64,000 nucleotides of DNA from AM-1111 sp046302135. Lineage in GTDB: Bacteria > Bacteroidota > Bacteroidia > B-17B0 > Aurantibacillaceae. Position numbers and translations under genes: made by a program. The notes beneath the pieces were generated by a model. The model was not told the origin of the DNA and searched no databases. It saw only the letters and a program-made list of their open reading frames with translations. Location of the stretch: NCBI GenBank assembly GCA_046302135.1, contig JBKCIQ010000153.1:34812-98811 (forward strand), written 5' to 3'. Positions 17,477 to 25,884 of the stretch are shown here, one piece after another (the first letter of the stretch is position 1; each line of letters begins with the position of its first letter).

Positions 17477-18340
17477 TCATCCTAGGTATGATTTTAAAAG
17501 CTTACTTCTTGAGCTGTGTCTCAATCTTCTTATAGCTTTTTCTTTAATTTGTCTAACACGCTCACGCGTTAAATCAAATTTAGCACCTATTTCTTCAAGG
17601 GTTAAACCATGGGTCACACCTATGCCGAAGAACAATTTTACTACATCTCTTTCTCTTTCAGTAAGTGTACTTAATGCACGGTCGATCTCTCTGCTCAATG
17701 ATTCATTCATCAAGCCAATGTCAGCTCTAGGTGAATCTCCGTTTACTAAAACATCAAGCAATGTACTTTCTTCTCCGTTAGCGAAAGGCGCATCCATAGA
17801 AACATGTCTTCCGCTAACTTTCATTGTGTCAGCAACCTTGTCTATTGGGAGGTCTAAAATCTCAGATAATTCTTCCGCACTTGGTTCTCTCTCAAATTCC
17901 TGTTCAAGTTTACTGAAAGCTTTATTGATCTTATTAAGCGAGCCAACTTGATTTAGTGGTAATCTTACAATACGGGATTGCTCAGCCAATGCTTGTAGAA
18001 TACTCTGACGTATCCACCAAACAGCGTAAGAAATAAATTTAAATCCTCTTGTTTCATCAAATCTGCGAGCCGCCTTAATCAATCCAAGATTTCCCTCATT
18101 TATCAAATCAGGTAAACTAAGTCCTTGATTTTGATATTGTTTGGAAACGGAAACCACGAACCTTAGATTCGCCTTCGTAAGTTTTTCAAGTGCCCATTGA
18201 TCCCCTTCTTTTATTCTTTTTGCTAGCGCAACCTCTTCCTCCGCAGTTATAAGTTCCTCTCTTCCAATTTCCTGAAGGTATTTGTCAAGAGATGCGCTTT
18301 CCCTGTTTGTTATTGATTTTGTTATTTTTAATTGCCTCAT
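17477..18340 (-). CDS. rpoD: primary RNA polymerase sigma factor (RpoD/SigA)
   Basis: A 287 aa sigma-70 factor of the short Bacteroidota type, lacking region 1.1. Region 1.2 is 'SLDKYLQEIGREELITAEE', region 2 includes 'ANLRFVVSVSKQYQNQGL' and the core-binding/-10 melting 'FISYAVWWIRQSI', region 3 follows, and region 4.2 has 'LTLEEIGAKFDLTRERVRQI'. In this phylum the factor reads TTTG/TAnnTTTG promoters, several of which are seen in this window, including one for this gene. The gene is monocistronic, with its own promoter and terminator. Confidence 0.96.
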   Translation of the reverse strand: MRQLKITKSITNRESASLDKYLQEIGREELITAEEEVALAKRIKEGDQWALEKLTKANLRFVVSVSKQYQNQGLSLPDLINEGNLGLIKAARRFDETRGFKFISYAVWWIRQSILQALAEQSRIVRLPLNQVGSLNKINKAFSKLEQEFEREPSAEELSEILDLPIDKVADTMKVSGRHVSMDAPFANGEESTLLDVLVNGDSPRADIGLMNESLSREIDRALSTLTERERDVVKLFFGIGVTHGLTLEEIGAKFDLTRERVRQIKEKAIRRLRHSSRSKLLKSYLG

Positions 18341-18371
18341 TGTTGATTTTTTTACTCAAATTTTACTTTTA

Positions 18372-18402
18372 CAAAATTAACCTAATACATTATTATTACA
18401 AA
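18372..18402 (-). promoter_or_regulatory. Bacteroidota-type promoter of sigA
   Basis: Read on the minus strand: -33 box TTTG (18402-18399), 19-bp spacer, -7 box TAATTTTG (18379-18372). Both boxes match the phylum consensus exactly and lie about 30 bp upstream of the sigA ATG. Confidence 0.8.
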
Positions 18403-18486
18403 ACTTAAAAAACTATTTATTATCTCTTAACGTGTTTAATCGCAGTATATTACAGATTTTTAAAAAAATAATTATTAACAAACTAT

Positions 18487-19950
18487 TTAAAGCCCCACTC
18501 CATAATAAAAAGTTTTGCCAGGAGCATTTGGATAAATACCCTGAATTAATGTGCCGCCACTTTTACTTTTTAGAGCAGAGTTAAGATCATCCATTGACTT
18601 AATTAACTTATTATCAATTGATGTTATTATAAAACCTTCTCTTATACCAGCGGCAGCAAGTTTGCCGGCGTTTAGTTGGTTAATTTTAACCCCTCCTTTA
18701 ATTTTCAGGTCCTTACATTCTTCAGGTGTGCAATTTTCGAACATTGCGCCTAGCTCATTCACTTGTCCTCCCTCACTTTCATTTTCCCTCCTGAAAACTC
18801 CCGTAGTGCCTTCCTTATTTTTGAGAACGGTTTTAAAATCAATTGTTTTACCATCTCTGTTGATGGTTACAGAAACTTTATCCCCCGGCCTGTATTTACT
18901 TATTTGCTCCTGAAGCTCTGCAACATTTTTTACACTAACGTCGTTTACTTTTGTGATGATATCTCCTTTTCTAATTCCTGCATCTTCAGCGGCACCCCCA
19001 TCAGTTAATCCATTAACATACACTCCATTCAATATTTTTATTCCCTGTTTTTCGGCAAAAGCCGCATCAATATCTTTAATACTTACCCCAATAAATGCCC
19101 TTTGTGGGGCACCAAACTCAACCAAATCAGCAACTATTTTTTTAACTATGTTAACAGGGATTGCAAACGAATACCCTGCGTAGGAACCGGTATTTGAAGC
19201 AATAGCAGAGTTAATTCCTATCAGCTCTCCATCTGCGTTAACAAGTGCACCACCACTATTTCCAGGGTTAACTGCTGCGTCTGTTTGAATAAATGACTCA
19301 ATCGGAAACATTCCTTGTGAGGGATTGTTCTCTAAAATATTTATGTTTCTTCCTTTTGCACTAACAATCCCCGCTGTAACTGTAGATGTCAGGTTGAATG
19401 GATTTCCAACGGCTAAAACCCACTCACCAACTTTCACATTATCGCTGTTGCCGTATGAAATAGCCGGAAGGTCTTTACCTTTAATTTTAATCAAGGCTAG
19501 GTCGGTGGTAGGATCTTTACCTATAATTTCACCTTCGTATGATCGTTTATCATTGAGAATTACGTCAATTTTCTCTGCACCGTCAATTACGTGATTGTTA
19601 GTTACAATATAACCATCTTCACTTATTATAACCCCAGATCCGCTACCTTGTTGGAGTTGAGGTTTCCTATTTCCGTAGAGAAATTGATAAAAAGGATCGT
19701 TACTCATACCACTTTTTTCTTGGGTTAGAGTTTTTATATGCACAACCGAGTTAACAGTTGATTCTGCCGCTTTTACGAAATTAGCTGTGCCCTCCGGTAT
19801 AACATAATTACCAGTTTGTATTACTTTGGATGAACTTAAAGGGTTAATAAGTTTGGATCTGGAGGAGTCATCTTCAAATATCTTTTCAATAACGAGGGTA
19901 CTAGCTCCCCCTAAAACCGCAATTAGAAATATTCCAAAAGTTTTCTTCAT
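18487..19950 (-). CDS. degP: periplasmic serine protease HtrA/DegP family
   Basis: A 487 aa periplasmic protease/chaperone for misfolded envelope proteins. An N-terminal hydrophobic segment (about residues 4-22) serves as signal or anchor. The trypsin-like domain has the triad His120 ('VTNNHVID'), Asp150 ('TTDLALI') and Ser232 ('NPGNSGGAL'). Two PDZ domains follow, at about 265-370 and 400-480. Fits the usual length. It lies upstream of sigA on the same strand, but sigA has its own promoter. A 192-bp divergent spacer separates it from the dapF operon. Confidence 0.93.
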   Translation of the reverse strand: MKKTFGIFLIAVLGGASTLVIEKIFEDDSSRSKLINPLSSSKVIQTGNYVIPEGTANFVKAAESTVNSVVHIKTLTQEKSGMSNDPFYQFLYGNRKPQLQQGSGSGVIISEDGYIVTNNHVIDGAEKIDVILNDKRSYEGEIIGKDPTTDLALIKIKGKDLPAISYGNSDNVKVGEWVLAVGNPFNLTSTVTAGIVSAKGRNINILENNPSQGMFPIESFIQTDAAVNPGNSGGALVNADGELIGINSAIASNTGSYAGYSFAIPVNIVKKIVADLVEFGAPQRAFIGVSIKDIDAAFAEKQGIKILNGVYVNGLTDGGAAEDAGIRKGDIITKVNDVSVKNVAELQEQISKYRPGDKVSVTINRDGKTIDFKTVLKNKEGTTGVFRRENESEGGQVNELGAMFENCTPEECKDLKIKGGVKINQLNAGKLAAAGIREGFIITSIDNKLIKSMDDLNSALKSKSGGTLIQGIYPNAPGKTFYYGVGL

Positions 19951-20142
19951 GTTTTTTTGATTTTGTCGATTCTTTTAACGCAAAATTTAATCCAAAGTTG
20001 CCCTAGTTAACATTGCTTAACAGCACAATCTTTTAAAAACTTTAAATCCTGATTTTAAGAAACAATTGTTAGAAAAATAAATAATTAATTTCTTTTTTAA
20101 TATGATTCAGTCATAATTTTGAAATGACAAATTTTCTTTATT

Positions 20143-20790
20143 ATGTCAAAATTACAATCTAAAGGTGCTTTTTTGTTGGCGGGATTACTTATTGGCTTAC
20201 TATCCGGCTTTGTTTACTTTTATTTTTTTCAGAGCAGTAGTACTATTGATAAAAAAAATGATGCTGATTCTAAACCAAAAATCAATCAACAAGTAGTGAT
20301 AAGTAAAAAAGATTCATCTGATAAATTAACCAGTAAAAACAATAAAGATCTAACAAGGGAGTATTTCAAACAAAGTGATAACGAATCCTTCTCAAATATT
20401 AATTCTTCTCTTGATCTAGATGGCTCAGAAGAAATAAGTTTATTAAAGGAAGAATTGATTTCAGTAAAAAATATAAGAGTTAAATGTCAGGTTATTAATA
20501 CAAAGAATAAGTCAGACTCTTTTTTGTCTGAAGTATCTAATATTTATGAACCTAAGGGAGATTTTATGATGATAGAATTCTGGAAAACGCCTCTCAACTC
20601 TAAAGGGTACAAAATGTCTAGAAATAAGTTGTTGCTATATGGTACATTTCCCGATGATTTAGATGTTATTAAATTAGATGATAATCTTTATCTGAAGAAT
20701 AGTAAAAGTGCTTTTAGGTTAGAATATTCAAATGAATTCAAGAAAATGGAATCTGTAACAGAAAAGTCCATTCTTGCGCGTCTGAATTAA
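20143..20790 (+). CDS. unknown single-pass membrane protein
   Basis: I do not recognise this 215 aa protein. Residues 8-30 form one hydrophobic helix, probably a membrane anchor. A Ser/Lys/Asn-rich, low-complexity stretch follows (about 31-85), then a compact mixed alpha/beta domain (about 95-205) with 'MMIEFWKTPLNSKGYKMS' and 'NKLLLYGTFPDDLDVIKL'. The domain would lie in the periplasm with the short N-terminus inside. It is the first gene of the dapF-mltG run, 8 bp before dapF, and a TAATTTTG -7 box lies at 20114-20121 just ahead of it. A cell-wall role is only guilt by association. Confidence 0.7.
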   Translation: MSKLQSKGAFLLAGLLIGLLSGFVYFYFFQSSSTIDKKNDADSKPKINQQVVISKKDSSDKLTSKNNKDLTREYFKQSDNESFSNINSSLDLDGSEEISLLKEELISVKNIRVKCQVINTKNKSDSFLSEVSNIYEPKGDFMMIEFWKTPLNSKGYKMSRNKLLLYGTFPDDLDVIKLDDNLYLKNSKSAFRLEYSNEFKKMESVTEKSILARLN

Positions 20791-20798
20791 ATAATAAA

Positions 20799-21584
20799 AT
20801 GTTGCTTATTTTTTCAAAATATCAGGGAGCTGGTAATGACTTCGTCTTAAGGAATTGCTTCAATAGCAAGGTTGAGTTAAGTCAACAACAAATAGCACAT
20901 ATTTGTGATAGGAGATTTGGAGTGGGTGCTGATGGATATATTGAGATACATCCTTCATCTGATTTTAATTTCGAAATGAGATATTATAATGCTGATGGAA
21001 ATTTAGGATCTATGTGCGGGAATGGTGCTCGTTGTGCTGTTGCGTTCGCAAAACAAGAGGGCATAATTGTTAATGAAATTGAATTTATTGCATATGATGG
21101 TAAACATAAGGCGCGGATTATTGATAATAACCGAATTGAAATTTCCATTAAAGATGTAGATCATATTTTTGAAGGGAATAACTTTTATTTCATGAACACG
21201 GGCTCACCTCACTATATACGTTTTGTTTCAGATCTTGAAAGTTTTGATGTTTCAAATGAGGGCGAAAAAATCCGTCGCAGTAAGGATTATTCGCCTGACG
21301 GAACAAACGTCAATTTTGCAGAGTTAAAAGGAGATCAGGTTCATGTTAGAACTTATGAAAGAGGTGTTGAAAATGAAACACTTTCTTGCGGAACCGGAGT
21401 AACGGCTGTAGCACTTGCAGTTATGCTTAAAATGAACGATGTTAATGACTCAACTGTAAAGGTTCAAACTAAAGGAGGTGAACTTTTGGTAAAGGCTCAT
21501 AAAAATTCCGATAATACTTTTAATTCAATTTTCCTTGAAGGTCCGGCAAGTTTTGTATTTTCAGGTCAAATAGATTTGTCGTGA
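20799..21584 (+). CDS. dapF: diaminopimelate epimerase
   Basis: A 261 aa cofactor-free racemase that converts LL-diaminopimelate to the meso form for lysine and peptidoglycan synthesis. Both catalytic Cys residues are in their motifs: 'GSMCGNGARC' and 'LSCGTGVTAVA'. The N-terminal 'FSKYQGAGNDFV' and 'TGSPHYI' are also typical. It is embedded in a run of closely spaced genes, with 8 bp before it and 1 bp to the next start. Confidence 0.95.
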   Translation: MLLIFSKYQGAGNDFVLRNCFNSKVELSQQQIAHICDRRFGVGADGYIEIHPSSDFNFEMRYYNADGNLGSMCGNGARCAVAFAKQEGIIVNEIEFIAYDGKHKARIIDNNRIEISIKDVDHIFEGNNFYFMNTGSPHYIRFVSDLESFDVSNEGEKIRRSKDYSPDGTNVNFAELKGDQVHVRTYERGVENETLSCGTGVTAVALAVMLKMNDVNDSTVKVQTKGGELLVKAHKNSDNTFNSIFLEGPASFVFSGQIDLS

Positions 21585-21585
21585 A

Positions 21586-22119
21586 ATGAAATCCATTAAA
21601 ATAAATGGTCCACTTGAGAAAACTCAATTATCAGGAAATTTATTTTTAGTAGTGCACAACCCACACAGCATGCCCCCTCACATTGGATTAATGCATGATG
21701 GATTTTATTTTTCTCTTAAAATTAATGGTAAGGATTTGCATGTTCCTTCAGATATTATTTTAAAAAATTCATCAAAAAAAAATAAACCTTTGCTTTTTTT
21801 TAAGTTAAAAAATTCTGACAATTTATCATCGACGGAAATTAAATCTATAATTTCTAATTGCTTCAATAAATATGAAAAGGTATCTCCGTTAGGTCCATCT
21901 TGTATTTTTCCTTTGTTAGATTTTATTTGTGAGTTATACAAAATAAGTTTAGACAAGGTTGATTTTTTTTATCAATTGATTCCTTTACTCAAAAACCTTG
22001 AGATTTTAGTGGGGGTATTCCTATATGGAAAATCTAAGGTTATAAAAAATCATGAATATCAATTATTGATTTATGATAGTTCGGAGTTGAAATCTGCTCT
22101 AACTGTTTTATCAAATTAA
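21586..22119 (+). CDS. unknown protein in the dapF operon
   Basis: I do not recognise this 177 aa protein. It has no signal peptide or membrane helix. It contains 'NPHSMPPHIGLMHDGFYFSL' in the N-terminal third and a leucine-rich helical C-terminus. The start codon is one base after the dapF stop and the end is 7 bp before the acetyltransferase start, so it is cotranscribed with both. The spacing and maintained open frame support a real gene. Confidence 0.7.
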   Translation: MKSIKINGPLEKTQLSGNLFLVVHNPHSMPPHIGLMHDGFYFSLKINGKDLHVPSDIILKNSSKKNKPLLFFKLKNSDNLSSTEIKSIISNCFNKYEKVSPLGPSCIFPLLDFICELYKISLDKVDFFYQLIPLLKNLEILVGVFLYGKSKVIKNHEYQLLIYDSSELKSALTVLSN

Positions 22120-22126
22120 ATATACC

Positions 22127-22645
22127 TTGAAACTGAAAGGCAATAAAATATTTTTGAGATTTTCACAAATATCAGACTCTGAAAAGATTCTATTTTGGGA
22201 AAATCAGTTGCAGGAAGGGTTCATTAATGTCAATATTGAAAAATATTCAATGGATGAAATTAAAAACTGGATTTTACAGCTCCAAAACGATATTTTTTCC
22301 GAGAAACAACTGAGGTTCATAATTATTCATCAAGTGTCCGAAGGTATTATTGGTTCAATAGATTTATTCGAATACGACTCAAAATCAAATTCTGCGGGAG
22401 TGGGTATTATAATTGAAGAACAATTCAGGCAGCAAGGTCATGCCTTCGATGCTTTATCTACCTTGCTAAAATATTCTTTTAATACATTGAGATTAAATAA
22501 TCTTTGGTGTTACATTGTGGCAGAAAATTATAATAGCATTAAACTTTTCCTGAAATGTGGATTTAAAATTGAAAAGCAAGAATTTAATCAGAATTTTAAA
22601 AGGGAAGTGTTATTTTTACGAATTAAAAATCCGAATGAGGATTAG
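22127..22645 (+). CDS. GNAT acetyltransferase, RimJ/RimL type
   Basis: A 172 aa acetyl-CoA-dependent N-acetyltransferase. It begins 'LKGNKIFLRFSQISDSEKI' as in RimL/SpeG-like proteins, and motif A is 'VGIIIEEQFRQQGHAFDA' with the Q-x-x-G-x-A acetyl-CoA loop. The closing 'NYNSIKLFLKCGFKIE' is characteristic. The start appears to be TTG at 22127, as no in-frame ATG precedes the domain. The stop overlaps the start of the cytochrome gene. Substrate (protein N-terminus, polyamine or small molecule) is unknown. Confidence 0.82.
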   Translation: MKLKGNKIFLRFSQISDSEKILFWENQLQEGFINVNIEKYSMDEIKNWILQLQNDIFSEKQLRFIIIHQVSEGIIGSIDLFEYDSKSNSAGVGIIIEEQFRQQGHAFDALSTLLKYSFNTLRLNNLWCYIVAENYNSIKLFLKCGFKIEKQEFNQNFKREVLFLRIKNPNED

Positions 22646-24764
22646 TAACTCAAGAAACAATCTTTACTTTATAATTCTTTTATTTTTTATTTTTTTTCTT
22701 TCCGGTTGTTCTGAAAAATCTGTGAAAAATGAAAATACGGTGGTTACAGATACAAATGTTTATCTCAATCATTCTGATTCTGCTCGCTATGTAGGAAAAG
22801 CCGTTTGTGCCGGATGTCATAAGGATATTTATGAATCTTTTTTACAGACAGGAATGGGCAGTTCAATTGACAAAGCAACCCATTCAAAATCTTCTGCAGA
22901 ATTTATTAATTCAAAAATTTACGATTCTTATTCAGATTTTCATTACCACGCTTTCTGGAAAAACGATAGTATGTTCATTAGAGAGTTTCGTTTAAAAGGT
23001 AAGGATACTATTTTTAAAAGAACAGAGAAAATTGATTTTATTATTGGTTCCGGACACCACACCAACTCGCATCTTCAATTTGTAAATGGTTATGTAAATC
23101 AAGCCCCGATGACTTATTATACTCAGCAGCGAAAATGGGATTTGCCGCCTGGATTTGAAGAAGGGCACAATTCAAGGTTTTCGAGGCCTATAGGATTAGA
23201 ATGTATGAGTTGTCATAATGCTTATCCCGAATTTGTGTTAGGAAGTGAAAATAAATTTTCACAGGTGCCTTCAGGAATTGACTGCGAAAGATGTCATGGC
23301 CCCGGCTCAATTCACGTAAATCAAAAAAGAAATGGTTTACTCGTTGATACTGCAAAACAAATTGATTACAGTATTGTAAACCCTGCAAAATTGCCAATAG
23401 AGAGGCAATTCGATATTTGCATGAGATGTCATCTTCAGGGTAACGCCATCCTTTCTGAAGGAAAGTCATGGTATGATTTTAAACCAGGCATGAAACTGAG
23501 CGAATACGTCAATGTTTTTTTGCCAAGGTATAAAAACGCGGATGAGGAATTTATTATGGCCTCACATGCAGACAGATTAAGACAAAGTAAATGTTTTTTA
23601 TATTCATTAGATAAAGTTGAAAAAAACAAGAAATCACTAAAACCCTATAAAGAAGCGCTTACATGCGTTTCATGTCACAATCCTCATGTTAGTGTGAGAG
23701 GTTCAAAAAATGATATGTTTAACAAGGTTTGCAATAGTTGTCACAACACAGAAAAGAAAAAGATTTGCTCATTAAGTAAATCAGAGTTGGAAAAGAATAA
23801 ATCTAATTGTATCTCTTGTCACATGCCATCCAGCGGTAGTATTGATATACCACATGTTACCATACATGATCATTACATAAGAAAACCTATTACCAAGAAT
23901 GAAATTAAATCAATTAAAGAATTTGTAGGGCTTTTTGCAGTGAACAATAAAATTCCGGATTCCTTAACTAGAGCTCAAGCATACGTGAATCAATTTGAAA
24001 AGTTTGAAAGAAAAGCCATTTATTTAGATTCGGCTGATAGATTTATGCCTAAAAATTATTTGAATAACGAACGAGGTTTGTCTACAAAAATTCAGATACT
24101 TTTTAATAGGGAACGCTTTAAAGAAATTATTGATATTTCAAATAAAGTAGGAATTTCAAAATTGATTGAGAATTATTTTTCCAAAAAAACTATAACAAAT
24201 AATAATGCTTGGGATAATTATCGGGTAGGTGAGGCATATATGAGGCAAAATAATATAAAGGTTGCAATAAAGTTTTATTCTAAAGCATGTGAACTTGCAC
24301 CACATCATTCAGATTTTAAAATGAAATACGGTGTAGCACTTCAATATTCCAGAAGAACAGGAGAGGCTAGGAAAGTTTTCACAGCAGCACTTATCGAAAA
24401 CCCTAGATTATCATCAGCGTGGGTAAACTTAGGTTATCTGGATGCATCAGAAGGCAATTTCATTCAGGCCGAAAATAATTATTTGTCGGCATTAAAATAT
24501 GATCCTGATAATATACAGGCATTAATTAATTTAGGTTCAATGTACATTTATCAAAATAAATATGAAAAAGGAGCAGGTTTGATTTTAGATGCGCTAAATT
24601 TGGATAAAGATAAACCACAGGCAATTGAATTATTTTATTTTGCTTTAGATAAAATTATACAGCAGAAAAACAGTACCGTTACCAATAAACTTATTATCCG
24701 ATACAAAAAGCTTTTCCCAAGTGATAATAGAGTAAGCCGTTTAGCAATTAAAAGAAATTCCTGA
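22635..24764 (+). CDS. seven-haem c-type cytochrome lipoprotein with TPR repeats
   Basis: A predicted 709 aa exported electron carrier. From the ATG at 22635 there is a lipoprotein signal peptide with lipobox 'LSGC'. The N-terminal part has seven CXXCH haem-binding motifs: CAGCH, CMSCH, CERCH, CMRCH, CVSCH, CNSCH and CISCH. The C-terminal third has at least three TPR units (for example 'AWVNLGYLDASEGNFIQAEN'). Similar cytochrome-plus-TPR proteins occur in Bacteroidota and Planctomycetes; their redox partners are mostly unknown. The gene overlaps the acetyltransferase gene by 11 bp. A longer frame from 22557 would lack the signal peptide. Confidence 0.88.
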   Translation: MRISNSRNNLYFIILLFFIFFLSGCSEKSVKNENTVVTDTNVYLNHSDSARYVGKAVCAGCHKDIYESFLQTGMGSSIDKATHSKSSAEFINSKIYDSYSDFHYHAFWKNDSMFIREFRLKGKDTIFKRTEKIDFIIGSGHHTNSHLQFVNGYVNQAPMTYYTQQRKWDLPPGFEEGHNSRFSRPIGLECMSCHNAYPEFVLGSENKFSQVPSGIDCERCHGPGSIHVNQKRNGLLVDTAKQIDYSIVNPAKLPIERQFDICMRCHLQGNAILSEGKSWYDFKPGMKLSEYVNVFLPRYKNADEEFIMASHADRLRQSKCFLYSLDKVEKNKKSLKPYKEALTCVSCHNPHVSVRGSKNDMFNKVCNSCHNTEKKKICSLSKSELEKNKSNCISCHMPSSGSIDIPHVTIHDHYIRKPITKNEIKSIKEFVGLFAVNNKIPDSLTRAQAYVNQFEKFERKAIYLDSADRFMPKNYLNNERGLSTKIQILFNRERFKEIIDISNKVGISKLIENYFSKKTITNNNAWDNYRVGEAYMRQNNIKVAIKFYSKACELAPHHSDFKMKYGVALQYSRRTGEARKVFTAALIENPRLSSAWVNLGYLDASEGNFIQAENNYLSALKYDPDNIQALINLGSMYIYQNKYEKGAGLILDALNLDKDKPQAIELFYFALDKIIQQKNSTVTNKLIIRYKKLFPSDNRVSRLAIKRNS

Positions 24765-24828
24765 TATTAGCGACATTCAAAAATTCTATATTTTGACTTT
24801 TATTTTTTAAATATATTTCATCAAATTA

Positions 24829-25884
24829 ATGGCAAAAAAAGGAAATAGATCGAGATTAAAGTTCGTGGTATTGATATTTTTAATTTTACTTTCAGCCGCG
24901 GCATTATTTTACACTTGGGATTATATTTTTAAAAGCAATACCCATTTGGAAGGTAAAAATTTTTATTACCTAAAAATACCAAAGAACACAGATTACGACG
25001 GCTTAAAGAAAATTATTACCTCCTCAGGTGTAATAAAAGATATTAAATCTTTTGAGTGGTATGCACAAAAAATGAATCTTGAAAAAAACATTCATGCAGG
25101 TAGGTACAGAATAAATGCCGGTATGAGCAATCGTCAGATTGTGAAAATGATAAAAAATGGTAATGAAGAAAGGGTAGAAATTTCTATCAATTACACAACA
25201 AGAACCAAACAACATTTAGTTGAGAAGCTTACTTCAAAGTTTAATGTAAATAAAGAAAGATTAATTGACTTTCTGAATGACGAAGGCTCAATTGAAAGAA
25301 ATTATGGTTTAAATAAAAACACACTTATGTTATTGGTTAGGCCCGGAAAGTATTCGCTGTCTTGGTCAATAGACGAGAAAGATTTTTTCGATCTCATGAA
25401 AAAGGAGTTTGATCAATTCTGGACAGCTGATAAATTAAAAAAATTAAAGAATACAGGTCTATCCAGGGAAGAGGCTATGATCATGGCATCAATAATTGAG
25501 TGGGAATCAAATATTCCAACCGAACAATGTAAGATCGCCGGAGTTTACCTGAATCGAATAAAAAAAAACATGTTGTTACAGGCAGACCCCACGGTTATTT
25601 TCGCACTGAATGATTTTACCATTAAAAGAGTTTCATTTGCTGACCTGAAATATGATTCACCCTTCAATACTTACAAATACAAAGGTTTACCTCCTGGACC
25701 AATTGGCTTCCCTCAAGATAAATCAATACTATCAGTTCTGAATTATTATCCAAGTGAGTATTTGTTTTTTTGTGCCAAACCTGAACTGAACGGCTATTCA
25801 AATTTTTCAAAGACAATTGAGGAACATGAAGCTTTTGCAAAAGCCTATAGGCTTTCACTCAATAAGCGTGGAATTCACCGTTAA
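24829..25884 (+). CDS. mltG: endolytic peptidoglycan transglycosylase MltG
   Basis: A 351 aa inner-membrane lytic transglycosylase (YceG family) that cuts nascent glycan strands. One N-terminal transmembrane helix (about 10-29) anchors it. A LysM-like subdomain follows, and the catalytic domain holds 'MASIIEWESN', in which Glu224 is the likely catalytic acid, and the later 'LLQADPTVIFAL' and 'SPFNTYKYKGLPPGPI'. These are diagnostic. It lies 64 bp after the cytochrome gene and its stop abuts the stop of the convergent ABC exporter gene. Confidence 0.94.
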   Translation: MAKKGNRSRLKFVVLIFLILLSAAALFYTWDYIFKSNTHLEGKNFYYLKIPKNTDYDGLKKIITSSGVIKDIKSFEWYAQKMNLEKNIHAGRYRINAGMSNRQIVKMIKNGNEERVEISINYTTRTKQHLVEKLTSKFNVNKERLIDFLNDEGSIERNYGLNKNTLMLLVRPGKYSLSWSIDEKDFFDLMKKEFDQFWTADKLKKLKNTGLSREEAMIMASIIEWESNIPTEQCKIAGVYLNRIKKNMLLQADPTVIFALNDFTIKRVSFADLKYDSPFNTYKYKGLPPGPIGFPQDKSILSVLNYYPSEYLFFCAKPELNGYSNFSKTIEEHEAFAKAYRLSLNKRGIHR

